This document shows, piece by piece, positions 54,594 to 63,038 of a stretch of DNA of 64,000 nt. The stretch is from the NCBI GenBank assembly GCA_938036875.1, contig CALHVX010000073.1, forward strand, positions 1-64,000, in the 5' to 3' direction. Both the position numbers and the translations under genes were made by a program. Numbering within the stretch: the first letter of the stretch is position 1; each line of letters starts with the position of its first letter. Under the pieces are notes generated by a model. It worked only from the letters and a program-made list of their open reading frames with translations, ran no database searches and was not told the DNA's origin. The DNA comes from an uncultured Pseudomonadales bacterium. Lineage in GTDB: Bacteria > Pseudomonadota > Gammaproteobacteria > Pseudomonadales > Azotimanducaceae.

Positions 54594-55522
54594 AAGGTGT
54601 TTCCGTTTTCGTTAGTGTTGTTAGGAAAATCGCCCGCTTTTAGCAGCATCGATGGGATTGGTTTGCCCAGCACGTCTTGTACCCAAGCCGCGGCAACCAA
54701 AAGTTGCTCAAGGTTCAAATCGTGGCCCACATTCATCCTGTTCAGCAGGTAAGCCAAGTCTTCGGTCGCTATATTGCCGGTTGCATTAGGCGCGAAGGGA
54801 CAACCGCCGATCCCACCAATGCTGGCATCTAAAGTAGTCACACCAGCGGCAACCGCCGCGTAAGCATTGGCAATACCCGTATTTCGGGTGTCGTGAAAAT
54901 GGGCTCGCAGCGGTATATCCGGTCCTAACGCGTCTTTTAGCGCTAAGAACCGCTCCGTTACTTGGGTTGGCACGCCAACGCCAATGGTGTCGGCCAATGC
55001 AATTTCTAAGGGCTGCTCATCCGCTAGAGACTTAGCAATATCCACCAGCGCCGCGGTTTCTACGTCCCCTTCAAATGGACAACCAAAGGCAACCGCAATG
55101 GTCACTTGGGCACGAAAGCCACGTTGCCGAGCATCTTTAAGAACACGTCTTGCCATCGCCACATTGTCAGCAATGCTCATGCCTTGATTGCGCTCGCCAA
55201 AGGTATCCGTAGCCGGAACCACTAGCCCCGCCTCATGTAATCGCTCGGTGGCTAGTAAACGCTCATAGCCTCGCTCGTTTAGCACCAGGCCGGTATAGAT
55301 CACACCTGCAGCGTCTGGCAAACCGGCACAAACCGCCTCCGCATCCGCCATCTGAGGTACCCGCTTGGGATGGACAAAACTGGTCACCTCAATCCGCTTG
55401 GCGCCCGCTTGCAACCCATGCGCCACTAGCTGCAGCTTTTGCTCAGTGCGGAGCAGCTCTGGCTCATTCTGCAGCCCGTCTCGTGGGCTAACCTCCATGA
55501 TGGTGACCTGCTCTAACATCAT
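54590..55522 (-). CDS. mvaB: Hydroxymethylglutaryl-CoA lyase
   Basis: A 310-residue HMG-CoA lyase. It has Glu-Val-Ser-Pro-Arg-Asp-Gly-Leu-Gln-Asn-Glu (about 9-19), Val-Thr-Ser-Phe-Val-His-Pro-Lys-Arg-Val-Pro-Gln-Met (about 45), Asp-Thr-Ile-Gly-Val and Ala-His-Phe-His-Asp-Thr-Arg with the metal-binding His. The active-site Cys is in Ile-Gly-Gly-Ile-Gly-Gly-Cys-Pro-Phe-Ala-Pro. It cleaves HMG-CoA to acetyl-CoA and acetoacetate, the last step of leucine degradation. Other leucine-degradation genes are not beside it. Two ATG codons lie in tandem at the start (55517-55522); the choice between them does not matter. Confidence 0.92.
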   Translation of the reverse strand: MMLEQVTIMEVSPRDGLQNEPELLRTEQKLQLVAHGLQAGAKRIEVTSFVHPKRVPQMADAEAVCAGLPDAAGVIYTGLVLNERGYERLLATERLHEAGLVVPATDTFGERNQGMSIADNVAMARRVLKDARQRGFRAQVTIAVAFGCPFEGDVETAALVDIAKSLADEQPLEIALADTIGVGVPTQVTERFLALKDALGPDIPLRAHFHDTRNTGIANAYAAVAAGVTTLDASIGGIGGCPFAPNATGNIATEDLAYLLNRMNVGHDLNLEQLLVAAAWVQDVLGKPIPSMLLKAGDFPNNTNENGNTL

Positions 55523-55622
55523 TCTGGCACTCTAGAAATACCCGAGTATGATGACGACTAACCTGCACCCAGCGCAACCGCTGCGCACAACTCACTAATA
55601 CTTGCCTACCTAAGGAGCCCGC

Positions 55623-56249
55623 ATGTCCAACTTGTTGTATCTAAACGCATCTCCCCGCGGCGAACAGTCCGCTTCCACCCAAGCTGCCCAGCTCTACTTG
55701 GATGCCCTGCCAAGCTCTGTGCAGGTGACCAGGGTTAATCTGTTTGAAGCGCAACTCCCCGAGTTCACTCCAGTACTAGCCGAAGCCAAGCAGCAGGTCA
55801 CTATGGGGCAAAGCTTAAGCGGAGATGCAAAGGCTGAGTGGGCAGCGATCACACAACTGGTCACCCAATTTTTGGCGGCCGACCACTACTTGCTAGCAGT
55901 TCCCATGTGGAACTTCAGCGTGCCGTACAAGCTAAAGCAATATATCGACCTGATCACCCACCCGAACCTGACTTTTGCCATGGGTGAGAAAGGCATGCAG
56001 GGGCTCGCCAGCGGCAATGCGGTGGTCGTCTACTCCAGAGGCGGCGACTACAGCCCCAAAGACGGCAAACCTGACCCCTTCGACTTTCAATCCCCCTACC
56101 TCGCCGCGTGGTTCGGCTTGGTCGGCTTAGGACCGGTGACGGATGTGCTGGTGCAACGAACCATGGCTGGACCCAATGCCACCGCTGATGCGGTGGCTGG
56201 TGCTAAAGACCAACTGATCAGCCTGGCGCAATCGCTAGCGACTAACTAG
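55623..56249 (+). CDS. azoR: FMN-dependent NADH-azoreductase
   Basis: A 208-residue flavodoxin-fold reductase of the AzoR family. The FMN phosphate loop is Asn-Ala-Ser-Pro-Arg-Gly-Glu-Gln-Ser-Ala-Ser (8-18), and the flavin contact is Pro-Met-Trp-Asn-Phe-Ser-Val-Pro (about 95-102), the most diagnostic piece. A later Ser-Arg-Gly-Gly also matches. Family enzymes reduce azo compounds and quinones using NADH. AAGGAG sits seven bases before the ATG. Its 3' end overlaps the convergent monooxygenase gene by 4 bp. Confidence 0.92.
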   Translation: MSNLLYLNASPRGEQSASTQAAQLYLDALPSSVQVTRVNLFEAQLPEFTPVLAEAKQQVTMGQSLSGDAKAEWAAITQLVTQFLAADHYLLAVPMWNFSVPYKLKQYIDLITHPNLTFAMGEKGMQGLASGNAVVVYSRGGDYSPKDGKPDPFDFQSPYLAAWFGLVGLGPVTDVLVQRTMAGPNATADAVAGAKDQLISLAQSLATN

Positions 56250-57838
56250 GCACTTAGCGCAAAACCTTCGTAACCGTTGTCGACAATCTCTTGGCAACGC
56301 TCAGCATAAGGTGCAAAGCCTAGATAAGGCATAAACACGCGTGGCTTGCCGGGCACGTTGGCGCCCAAATACCACGAGTTGCAGTTGGGATAGAGACTGG
56401 TGTTACCCACTTCATTGACGTGAGCCACCCATGCCTCTTGTGCGTCGGGTTGCGCATCAATGCTCACCGCACCTTGCTCGTTCACGTACTTGATGCAATC
56501 GGCGATCCAATTCACGTGATGCTCGATCGACGGCAACATGTTCGTCAACACCGAAGGGCTACCTGGACCGGTGACCGTAAACAGGTTCGGAAAGCCAGCA
56601 ACCGCCAGGCCCAAATAAGTTTTAGGACCTTCTGCCCAGGCGCTTTGTAGGGTTTGGCCTTCACGTCCACGGATATCAATCTTCATGACCGCACCCGTCA
56701 TGGCATCAAAGCCGGTCGCATAGACAATGCAATCCACATCGTATTGAGCGTCAGCGGTGGCAATGCCGCTAGCATTGATGCTGGTAATAGGGCTTTCACG
56801 CAGATCCACCAAACTCACGTGCTCTTGGTTGTAGGTATCGTAATAGTTGGTATCAACACACAAACGTTTGCAGCCTACCACGCTGCTGGGTGAGAGCTTC
56901 TGTGCAAGCTCGGGATCTTTGACCATGTCCTGGATCTTGCCGCGCACAAAATCACCCGCATATTCATTGGCTTTTGGATCAAAGAGCAAATCTGCAAAGG
57001 CTGCCATAAATGGTAAGCCCCCGCGTGCCCAACGGGATTCAAACTCCGCATTACGCTCGGCTTCGCTGACCTCAAGTGCGTTTGCTTCGTTGTAACCAAA
57101 GTTGGCATTGAACGCGGTGAGTTTATTCTCCGCCCGAAACTCTGCGTAACGATCTTTAATCGACTTTACATAAACGGGATCCAACGGTTGGTTGTGTGCT
57201 GGAATCGAAAAATTTGGTGAACGCTGAAACACAGTCAACGCTTGGGCTTGCGCAGCGATCAGCGGGATGCTTTGAATAGCCGATGAGCCGGTGCCAATCA
57301 CAGCCACGCGCTTGCCGCTAAAGTCGACCGGCTCATGGGGCCATTGGCCGGTGTGATAAGCCTCTCCAGCAAAGGTATCGATGCCATCAATCTCAGGCAT
57401 GTTGGCCGACGATAAGCAGCCGGTTGCCATGACCACATACTGCGCAGAAATCTGCTGCCCATCATCGGTACTGACCAACCAACGTTGGCTTTGCTCATCA
57501 AAATGTGCCGCGTTAACCCGGGTCTCAAATTGAATGTCGCGGCGTAGATCAAACCGATCGGCCACCGTATTGATGTACTTCAAGATTTCCGGCTGGGTGG
57601 CGTAGCGCTCTGACCACTCCCACTCTTGCTGCAGCTCTTCAGAGAACTGATAAGAGTACTCCATGCTTTCGATGTCGCAGCGTGCCCCTGGATAGCGATT
57701 CCAGAACCAGGTGCCGCCCACACCGCTACCGGCTTCAATAATTCGTGCTTGCAGACCCAAGCCGCGCATCCGGTGAAGCATATAAAGACCAGCAAAGCCG
57801 GCACCAACAATTATGGCGTCTTGTTGTGTTGTCCCCAT
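56246..57838 (-). CDS. Baeyer-Villiger-type flavin monooxygenase
   Basis: A 530-residue class B flavoprotein monooxygenase. It has the FAD motif Val-Gly-Ala-Gly-Phe-Ala-Gly (11-17), Gly-Gly-Thr-Trp-Phe-Trp-Asn-Arg-Tyr-Pro-Gly-Ala-Arg-Cys-Asp, and the BVMO fingerprint Phe-Ala-Gly-Glu-Ala-Tyr-His-Thr-Gly-Gln-Trp-Pro (about 160-171, the Phe-x-Gly-x-x-x-His-Thr-x-x-Trp pattern). The NADPH motif is Ile-Gly-Thr-Gly-Ser-Ser-Ala. Length fits cyclohexanone/phenylacetone-type enzymes, which turn ketones into esters or lactones. The substrate is unknown. AAGGGGAG precedes the ATG. Confidence 0.92.
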   Translation of the reverse strand: MGTTQQDAIIVGAGFAGLYMLHRMRGLGLQARIIEAGSGVGGTWFWNRYPGARCDIESMEYSYQFSEELQQEWEWSERYATQPEILKYINTVADRFDLRRDIQFETRVNAAHFDEQSQRWLVSTDDGQQISAQYVVMATGCLSSANMPEIDGIDTFAGEAYHTGQWPHEPVDFSGKRVAVIGTGSSAIQSIPLIAAQAQALTVFQRSPNFSIPAHNQPLDPVYVKSIKDRYAEFRAENKLTAFNANFGYNEANALEVSEAERNAEFESRWARGGLPFMAAFADLLFDPKANEYAGDFVRGKIQDMVKDPELAQKLSPSSVVGCKRLCVDTNYYDTYNQEHVSLVDLRESPITSINASGIATADAQYDVDCIVYATGFDAMTGAVMKIDIRGREGQTLQSAWAEGPKTYLGLAVAGFPNLFTVTGPGSPSVLTNMLPSIEHHVNWIADCIKYVNEQGAVSIDAQPDAQEAWVAHVNEVGNTSLYPNCNSWYLGANVPGKPRVFMPYLGFAPYAERCQEIVDNGYEGFALSA

Positions 57839-57984
57839 GAATCTCCCCTTGGTTATCTCTCAATCCCCGAGTATAACCCCATCTTCTCAAGTACGCCGTT
57901 TGCTAAGCATCTCAGCCCCAAACCTCTCTCAGGCTGCACTTTAGGCAGATGACGCGCTATACTCCGCTCCCGGCGCAATCTGCG

Positions 57985-58150
57985 TCGAACGCTCTAAGTG
58001 CTCGGGAAATCGGTGTAAATCCGATACTGTCCTCGCAACGGTAAATGAGTGTTTGCCATCACTAGCCACTGTGGCCACCAGAACCTAAGGGTTCTTAGTC
58101 CACGGGAAGGCGATTGCAAACCAGCCCTCATGAGTCCGGAGACCGGCTTA
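57985..58150 (+). promoter_or_regulatory. Cobalamin riboswitch upstream of btuB
   Basis: The conserved core is present: GGGAAAT then CGGTGTAAATCCGA, ACTGTCCTCGCAACGGTAA, and a B12-box-like AGTCCGGAGACCGGC (58133-58147). It ends about 55 bp before the btuB start. Repression by adenosylcobalamin is the expected behaviour. Boundaries are approximate. Confidence 0.9.
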
Positions 58151-58201
58151 GTGCGAACTTTCACGCCGTTCGAGGATCAACGGTTAGCCCGAGAACTCAA
58201 C

Positions 58202-60100
58202 ATGAATACCACTACCAAACGACCGTCTTCATTGCCATGGAGACGCGCTTTCACTTATGCCTGCGCACTTTCCTTTGCTACCCAAGCTTTTGCTGCCAAT
58301 ATCGATAACCAACCCATCGAAGAAATCACGGTCACCGCACACCGCATCCCCATACCGGCGGTGCCAACGGTGGAAGTCATTAACCAAGAGGCCATCGAGC
58401 AGCGCGGACGTTCGGTTGGCCCCGATGTGCTGGCGACGCTGCCGGGACTCGCTATTAGCCGCAACGGCGCTTTTGGTAGCCAAGCACAAATTCGAGTGCG
58501 TGGCTCAGAAGCGAACCATCTACAAGTCCTAGTGGATGGCATAGAGATCAACGACCCAGCCATTGGTTCCGAATACAACTTCGGCAACTTGAACCTGACA
58601 GGCATCAACCGTATTGAGTATGCACCAGGCGCCCAATCCTCGCTGTGGGGCAGTGATGCTGTGGCTGGCGTGTTGAACTTTGTTAGCACACCAAATCGCC
58701 AGCGTCGTGAGATCGCCATCACGGGCGGTTCGTTCAATACTTGGCAAGCCCAAACGACTTTTGCCGATGTCACCGACAACGGCTACTACTCACTATCGGG
58801 TAGCTTCTACGATACCGACGGCACCAACAACGCGCTAACCGGCAACGAAGACGACGGCTTCAGCAGCAGCAACATTCACTTTACCCACGGCATCAACGGC
58901 GAGCGCTACAGCACTCAGTTTGTCCTTCGCTATGGCGACGCAAAGTTTGATACGGACCCTGCCCCCTTCCCCATTTCGGTGCCTATCGATGGCGACCAAC
59001 GCACTGATCACAAAGAGCTAGCGGCTAAGTTCGAGATCTCCGCAAATCGAAGCGGCCATCTTTGGCAACCATCTCTAGTCGTTACCTTTCTAGACACTGA
59101 AAACGACAATCGCCGAGATGGTGTGCTAACAGATACGGTGAATGGTCAGCGTTTAAGGGTGAGCTTCAAGAACCACTGGCGGCTAAGCGAACAGCAGCTG
59201 TGGACGGCCATCATCGAGCGTGAAGAAGAAAAGTTCGATCAAACCGGCGCCATCAGCTTCTTCGGCGATCCCAACCAATCTCAAGATGGGACCACGGATA
59301 GCTTGTCCATTGAGCACGTGGGCAACTGGGGCAGCTTGCAGACCGCTATCTCTGGACGCTTTGATAGCAACGATGACTTCGAGGATACCTTCAGCTACCG
59401 ACTAGCAGCACGCTATCAAATCCAAGATAACCTACAGGCGTTTGCCGCCTACGGCACCGGCATCAAGAACCCATCTTTCTACGAACGGTTCGGTTTTACG
59501 CCGGGCAACTTTAGTGGCAACGCCGATCTCGACCCCGAAGAGAACGAGCATGCCAGCATTGGGCTTGAATTCCAGACCAAGGTTCATCGGTTGCAACTCA
59601 CCTTGTTCCAAGACACGCTCAAAGATGAGATCAACGGCTTTGTTTTTACCTCAACGCCTGGGGTTTTTACGGCTAGCAACCTAGCAGATGACAGCGACCG
59701 GCAAGGCGCTGAGCTGCAAGGCAGCACCCAACTGGCGGGTTTCGATATCAGCGCCGGCTATACCTACCTAGATGCCGAAGACCCCAACGGCCAAATTGAG
59801 CTACGTCGCCCGGAACATAGTGGGCACCTACAAATTGGTCATCGCTTCGCGGGGGACAGAGGCTACCTTCAGGTAGGCAGCATCTTCACAGGTGAGCAAG
59901 AAGACACAGATTTTCGTACCTTCACGCCGGTAACGCTGGACAACTACAACCGGGTGCATTTGAATGCCAGCTACGCCGCAACCAACAATCTGACCCTGAA
60001 AGCTCGGGTGGAAAACGCACTAGATGATGAAACCGAAGATGTGTTTATGTTCCGTCCACCACAGCGAGCGGTGTACTTCACGATACAAGCCAACCTCTAA
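58202..60100 (+). CDS. btuB: BtuB-type TonB-dependent receptor for vitamin B12
   Basis: A 632-residue outer-membrane receptor with a signal peptide (about 1-31) and a TonB box (Glu-Glu-Ile-Thr-Val-Thr-Ala). The plug has Arg-Val-Arg-Gly-Ser-Glu-Ala-Asn-His-Leu-Gln-Val-Leu-Val-Asp-Gly-Ile-Glu-Ile (BtuB-like), then Leu-Trp-Gly-Ser-Asp-Ala-Val-Ala-Gly-Val. The barrel ends in an aromatic-rich strand. The cobalamin riboswitch in the leader makes B12 or a related corrinoid the clear substrate candidate. The open frame runs 51 codons upstream into the riboswitch, so the ATG at 58202-58204 is used. Confidence 0.92.
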   Translation: MNTTTKRPSSLPWRRAFTYACALSFATQAFAANIDNQPIEEITVTAHRIPIPAVPTVEVINQEAIEQRGRSVGPDVLATLPGLAISRNGAFGSQAQIRVRGSEANHLQVLVDGIEINDPAIGSEYNFGNLNLTGINRIEYAPGAQSSLWGSDAVAGVLNFVSTPNRQRREIAITGGSFNTWQAQTTFADVTDNGYYSLSGSFYDTDGTNNALTGNEDDGFSSSNIHFTHGINGERYSTQFVLRYGDAKFDTDPAPFPISVPIDGDQRTDHKELAAKFEISANRSGHLWQPSLVVTFLDTENDNRRDGVLTDTVNGQRLRVSFKNHWRLSEQQLWTAIIEREEEKFDQTGAISFFGDPNQSQDGTTDSLSIEHVGNWGSLQTAISGRFDSNDDFEDTFSYRLAARYQIQDNLQAFAAYGTGIKNPSFYERFGFTPGNFSGNADLDPEENEHASIGLEFQTKVHRLQLTLFQDTLKDEINGFVFTSTPGVFTASNLADDSDRQGAELQGSTQLAGFDISAGYTYLDAEDPNGQIELRRPEHSGHLQIGHRFAGDRGYLQVGSIFTGEQEDTDFRTFTPVTLDNYNRVHLNASYAATNNLTLKARVENALDDETEDVFMFRPPQRAVYFTIQANL

Positions 60101-60136
60101 CGCTCAAAGCCTGAACCAATACCATGAGTTAAAACA

Positions 60137-61048
60137 TTGACTAAGGTATTGGTTCTTGGTGGCGCTGGCTTCATTGGTCGCCACGCCTGCCTCGCCCTGC
60201 ATCAAGCCGGTGCCAACCTGGTCATCGGCAGTCGACATCCTGATCAGATAGAACCCCGACTTGCCCCAGAACTCTGGGGCTACGAGCGACGCCAAGTGCG
60301 CGTTGATCAACTCACCGAGCCCAAGGCTTGGACGAGCCTGCTAGAAGATATCGACGTTGTTCTCAATTGTGTTGGCATTCTGCGCCAACGCGGTGCCCAG
60401 ACCTACCAGCGTGTGCACTGCGATGGTCCGGCGGCGCTCGCCAAATACGCAGAGCAATCGAATCTACGCTTCATCCAAGTGTCCGCCCTGGGACTGAAGC
60501 CTAACGCCAAGAGCCGTTTCCTTTCGTCCAAGTTGCTCGGTGAGCAAGCTATCCAAAGCACCACAGCTGACTGGATTTTAGTCCGGCCCTCATTGCTTGA
60601 TGGCGAAGGTGGCTACGGTGCTTGGTGGCTGCGCGCCGTTGCTAAGCTGCCACTCTTCGTGGTGCCAGCAGACGCCAAGGGTATGCTGGCCGCCCTTGAT
60701 GTTGGTGAACTCGGCGAAGCCTTAGCCACTCTATGCCTAGGTTCAGCCGAACAACTGCAGCTCAAGCAATCACGCGAGTTCGACCTTGGTGGACCAATGG
60801 CGCTAAGCTTCCGTGAGCACATCGAATCCCTGCGTCGCAGTCACACCGACACCAAAGCTCTGTGCATCACAATTCCTGGAATAATTGCGCGCTTGGGAGC
60901 ACACCTTTGCGATTTACTCCACGCAACACCCTTTTCTTTTGGGCATTGGGAGCTGCTGCAACAAGACAACAAACCCAAGATAAATCGTCTTGCCGAGCTG
61001 CTCGGTCGCCCTCCTAAACCTGTAGGCATTGGAGAGCTGAAACCTTGA
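60137..61048 (+). CDS. NAD(P)-binding epimerase-type protein (NDUFA9-like)
   Basis: A 303-residue extended/atypical SDR. The cofactor loop is Leu-Gly-Gly-Ala-Gly-Phe-Ile-Gly-Arg (7-15), followed by Gly-Ser-Arg-His. Later come Leu-Asn-Cys-Val-Gly-Ile-Leu-Arg, Val-Ser-Ala-Leu-Gly, and Leu-Val-Arg-Pro-Ser-Leu, as in the complex I-NDUFA9 / sugar-epimerase-like group. No catalytic Tyr-x-x-x-Lys is obvious, so it may bind a cofactor for structural or unusual reactions. The start is a TTG at 60137-60139, as no ATG is in frame. Its stop overlaps the next gene's TTG start (TTGA), so three genes from here to 62237 are coupled. Confidence 0.75.
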   Translation: MTKVLVLGGAGFIGRHACLALHQAGANLVIGSRHPDQIEPRLAPELWGYERRQVRVDQLTEPKAWTSLLEDIDVVLNCVGILRQRGAQTYQRVHCDGPAALAKYAEQSNLRFIQVSALGLKPNAKSRFLSSKLLGEQAIQSTTADWILVRPSLLDGEGGYGAWWLRAVAKLPLFVVPADAKGMLAALDVGELGEALATLCLGSAEQLQLKQSREFDLGGPMALSFREHIESLRRSHTDTKALCITIPGIIARLGAHLCDLLHATPFSFGHWELLQQDNKPKINRLAELLGRPPKPVGIGELKP

Positions 61049-61695
61049 AGTCGTACATACTGTGGGACAACGATGGAGTACTGGTACATACCGAACCTTG
61101 GTACTTCGAAGCAACGCGCCGTTGCATCAAACCACTAGGCGTTGAGCTCACCGAGCAACACTATCTGCACGATATGCCCATTGGTCGCACCGCCTGGGAT
61201 CGTGCACGACAGCTTGGCGTGAGCGAGGCGGACATTGCGGCTCAGCGAGACCAACGCGACATTTTGTATCGAGAGTTCCTACGTACCGAAGCCATAGAGA
61301 TCGAGGGTGTAGAGTCCGTATTAGCAACCCTAGCTGAGGACTATGGGATGGCCATTGTCACCACCGCCAAAAAGCGCGACTTTGAGCTGATTCACCGCCA
61401 TCGAAACCTCAGCTCACACATGCACTTTGTCTTGACGAACGGCGATTACACAAACGCCAAACCCGCACCAGACCCTTACCTTGCCGCGCTCGAACGCTTC
61501 AATGCAGCGCCAGCACAAGCGATTGCGGTCGAAGATTCAGAGCGGGGGTTAAAATCCGCGGTTGCGGCAGGAATCGATTGTGTGATCGTCGCTAACAACT
61601 TTATACGCGGGCAAAACTTTTCGGCCGCTAAGTATCAAATTGATTCTTTGGCGGAGCTGCCACCACTTCTCCAACGGTTGAACAACAACTCATGA
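61045..61695 (+). CDS. HAD-family phosphatase (beta-phosphoglucomutase-like)
   Basis: A 216-residue HAD hydrolase. Motif I is Trp-Asp8-Asn-Asp10-Gly-Val-Leu-Val-His-Thr-Glu-Pro, with Asn instead of the common aliphatic residue between the two Asps; the nucleophile is Asp8. A cap domain follows, then motif II Ile-Val-Thr-Thr-Ala, the Lys in Ala-Lys-Pro-Ala-Pro-Asp-Pro-Tyr and motif IV Val-Glu-Asp-Ser-Glu-Arg-Gly. Small-phosphate hydrolysis is likely, but the substrate is unknown. The TTG start at 61045-61047 shares bases with the upstream stop and follows GGAG. It overlaps the rhomboid gene by 4 nt. Confidence 0.88.
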   Translation: MKSYILWDNDGVLVHTEPWYFEATRRCIKPLGVELTEQHYLHDMPIGRTAWDRARQLGVSEADIAAQRDQRDILYREFLRTEAIEIEGVESVLATLAEDYGMAIVTTAKKRDFELIHRHRNLSSHMHFVLTNGDYTNAKPAPDPYLAALERFNAAPAQAIAVEDSERGLKSAVAAGIDCVIVANNFIRGQNFSAAKYQIDSLAELPPLLQRLNNNS

Positions 61696-62237
61696 AAACG
61701 CGCGTTGTCACCCTAGCAACGCTGACCCTGCTCATGCTGTTGGTAACCAGCGCTGGTTTGCTCCTGCCCGGACTCACTCGCGAACTTGCATTGGTACCGC
61801 GAGAACTTGGTGCGCTGGTAGGCATAATCAGCATGCCGCTGGTCCACGCGTCCTGGTCTCACCTGTTCTCAAACCTGCCGCCGTTTTTGGTTCTGTCCGC
61901 ATTGATACTGATCGGCACCCCGCGCTACTACCTGATCACCACCGCGTGCATCGTTGTACTGGGCGGGTTGCTGTTATGGCTGTTTGGTCGCGCGGGGTTT
62001 CACGTTGGTGCTAGCGGCCTGATATTTGGCTACTTTGGCTTTTTGTTAGCGCGAGGGTTCTACGATAGAAAGCTAGGGCCTGTATTGCTCGCTGCTGCTA
62101 CCGCGCTACTCTACGGCAGCATGCTCTGGGGCGTGTTGCCAACCCAACCCGGGGTTTCTTGGGACGGCCACCTGGCGGGTTTAATCGGCGGCATAATCAC
62201 TAGCCGCCTGGTCTTGCAGACACTCAGGCTGAAGTAA
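61692..62237 (+). CDS. Rhomboid-family intramembrane serine protease
   Basis: A 181-residue membrane protein with about six helices. The catalytic Ser108 is in His-Val-Gly-Ala-Ser-Gly-Leu-Ile-Phe-Gly, and His160 in Ser-Trp-Asp-Gly-His-Leu-Ala-Gly-Leu-Ile-Gly-Gly completes the Ser-His pair. Trp-Ser-His-Leu-Phe-Ser-Asn-Leu (about 55-62) provides the conserved oxyanion region. The Ser and His are both present, so it should be active. It is coupled to the HAD gene by an ATGA overlap; the substrate is unknown. Confidence 0.9.
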   Translation: MKTRVVTLATLTLLMLLVTSAGLLLPGLTRELALVPRELGALVGIISMPLVHASWSHLFSNLPPFLVLSALILIGTPRYYLITTACIVVLGGLLLWLFGRAGFHVGASGLIFGYFGFLLARGFYDRKLGPVLLAAATALLYGSMLWGVLPTQPGVSWDGHLAGLIGGIITSRLVLQTLRLK

Positions 62238-62251
62238 AGTACACCAACAGC

Positions 62252-62953
62252 TCAGCGCAGAATATTGATGCTCACTTTGCCGATCTCCTGGAAGTCGCCG
62301 GTCCACAGACCAGCTGCCGGCTCTTTGACCTTACAGTAAGCCCCAGTAATCACCGTTTCTCCTTTACGCAAGGCGCAACCGAACTGGTTCAATCGATTGG
62401 CCAGTAGCGCCAACGACTCAAAGTGATCATCGATGAAGCCCGCAGCAGCCACTCGATTCGCTTCACCCGCAGCACTGTGGATGGACACCTCAAGCTGACT
62501 TGGATCCCAATCTTGGGGAACCGGCGCAGCCTCTCCCAACACGATACCCCAGTTCGATAAGTCATCGGCAATACGATCCGGGTGGCTGGCATCAGAACCT
62601 AGGCGAGATTGGTTCAATTCAAAACCGGCAGCGATCCAAACCGCCGCTCGCGCCTGGGCTGCGCTGACCGGCTGTCCGTTTTGCGGCACCAGATCTTGCT
62701 GCAGCACAAAACAAGCTTCCGTCTCGATCCCACCTGGCGCCATATCTTGCCATTGCAGATCTGCTCCGCTGGGTAAGATGCGATCCGCTCGAACATACCC
62801 AAAGGCTCGAAACCCCTCACCAAACGCATCGCGTGACCCACCAGAGGTTTGACCTAACTTCCAACCACCCATAGCCACACCCTGTTCCTGCAAGGCGCGC
62901 ATCTGTTCGACCTGACGCTGTTGCCCTGCATCTAACTCTGCAATCGTTGCCAT
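62252..62953 (-). CDS. 2-keto-4-pentenoate hydratase / fumarylacetoacetate-hydrolase-fold protein
   Basis: A 233-residue protein of the hydratase branch (MhpD/XylJ-like). The relevant parts are Gly-Trp-Lys-Leu-Gly (about 30-34), Ile-Glu-Thr-Glu-Ala-Cys-Phe-Val-Leu with the acidic metal residues (about 76-84), Ala-Gly-Phe-Glu-Leu-Asn-Gln-Ser, Asp-Asp-Leu-Ser-Asn-Trp-Gly-Ile-Val-Leu-Gly and Leu-Arg-Lys-Gly-Glu-Thr-Val-Ile-Thr-Gly-Ala. These enzymes hydrate 2-hydroxypentadienoates in aromatic meta-cleavage. The usual partners are not beside it, so the pathway here is uncertain. Confidence 0.85.
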   Translation of the reverse strand: MATIAELDAGQQRQVEQMRALQEQGVAMGGWKLGQTSGGSRDAFGEGFRAFGYVRADRILPSGADLQWQDMAPGGIETEACFVLQQDLVPQNGQPVSAAQARAAVWIAAGFELNQSRLGSDASHPDRIADDLSNWGIVLGEAAPVPQDWDPSQLEVSIHSAAGEANRVAAAGFIDDHFESLALLANRLNQFGCALRKGETVITGAYCKVKEPAAGLWTGDFQEIGKVSINILR

Positions 62954-63038
62954 AACTTCTTAAGACCTGCCGGTGTCCAAAAAAGCCTACTCTAAGGCAA
63001 AACGTGGCCTGGGCAACATTGAGGTGTAGGATAAGCCG

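Noticed and set aside
58049-58201. An upstream extension of btuB by 51 codons
   Set aside because: The extension covers the B12 box of the riboswitch and gives no signal peptide; the ATG at 58202-58204 does.
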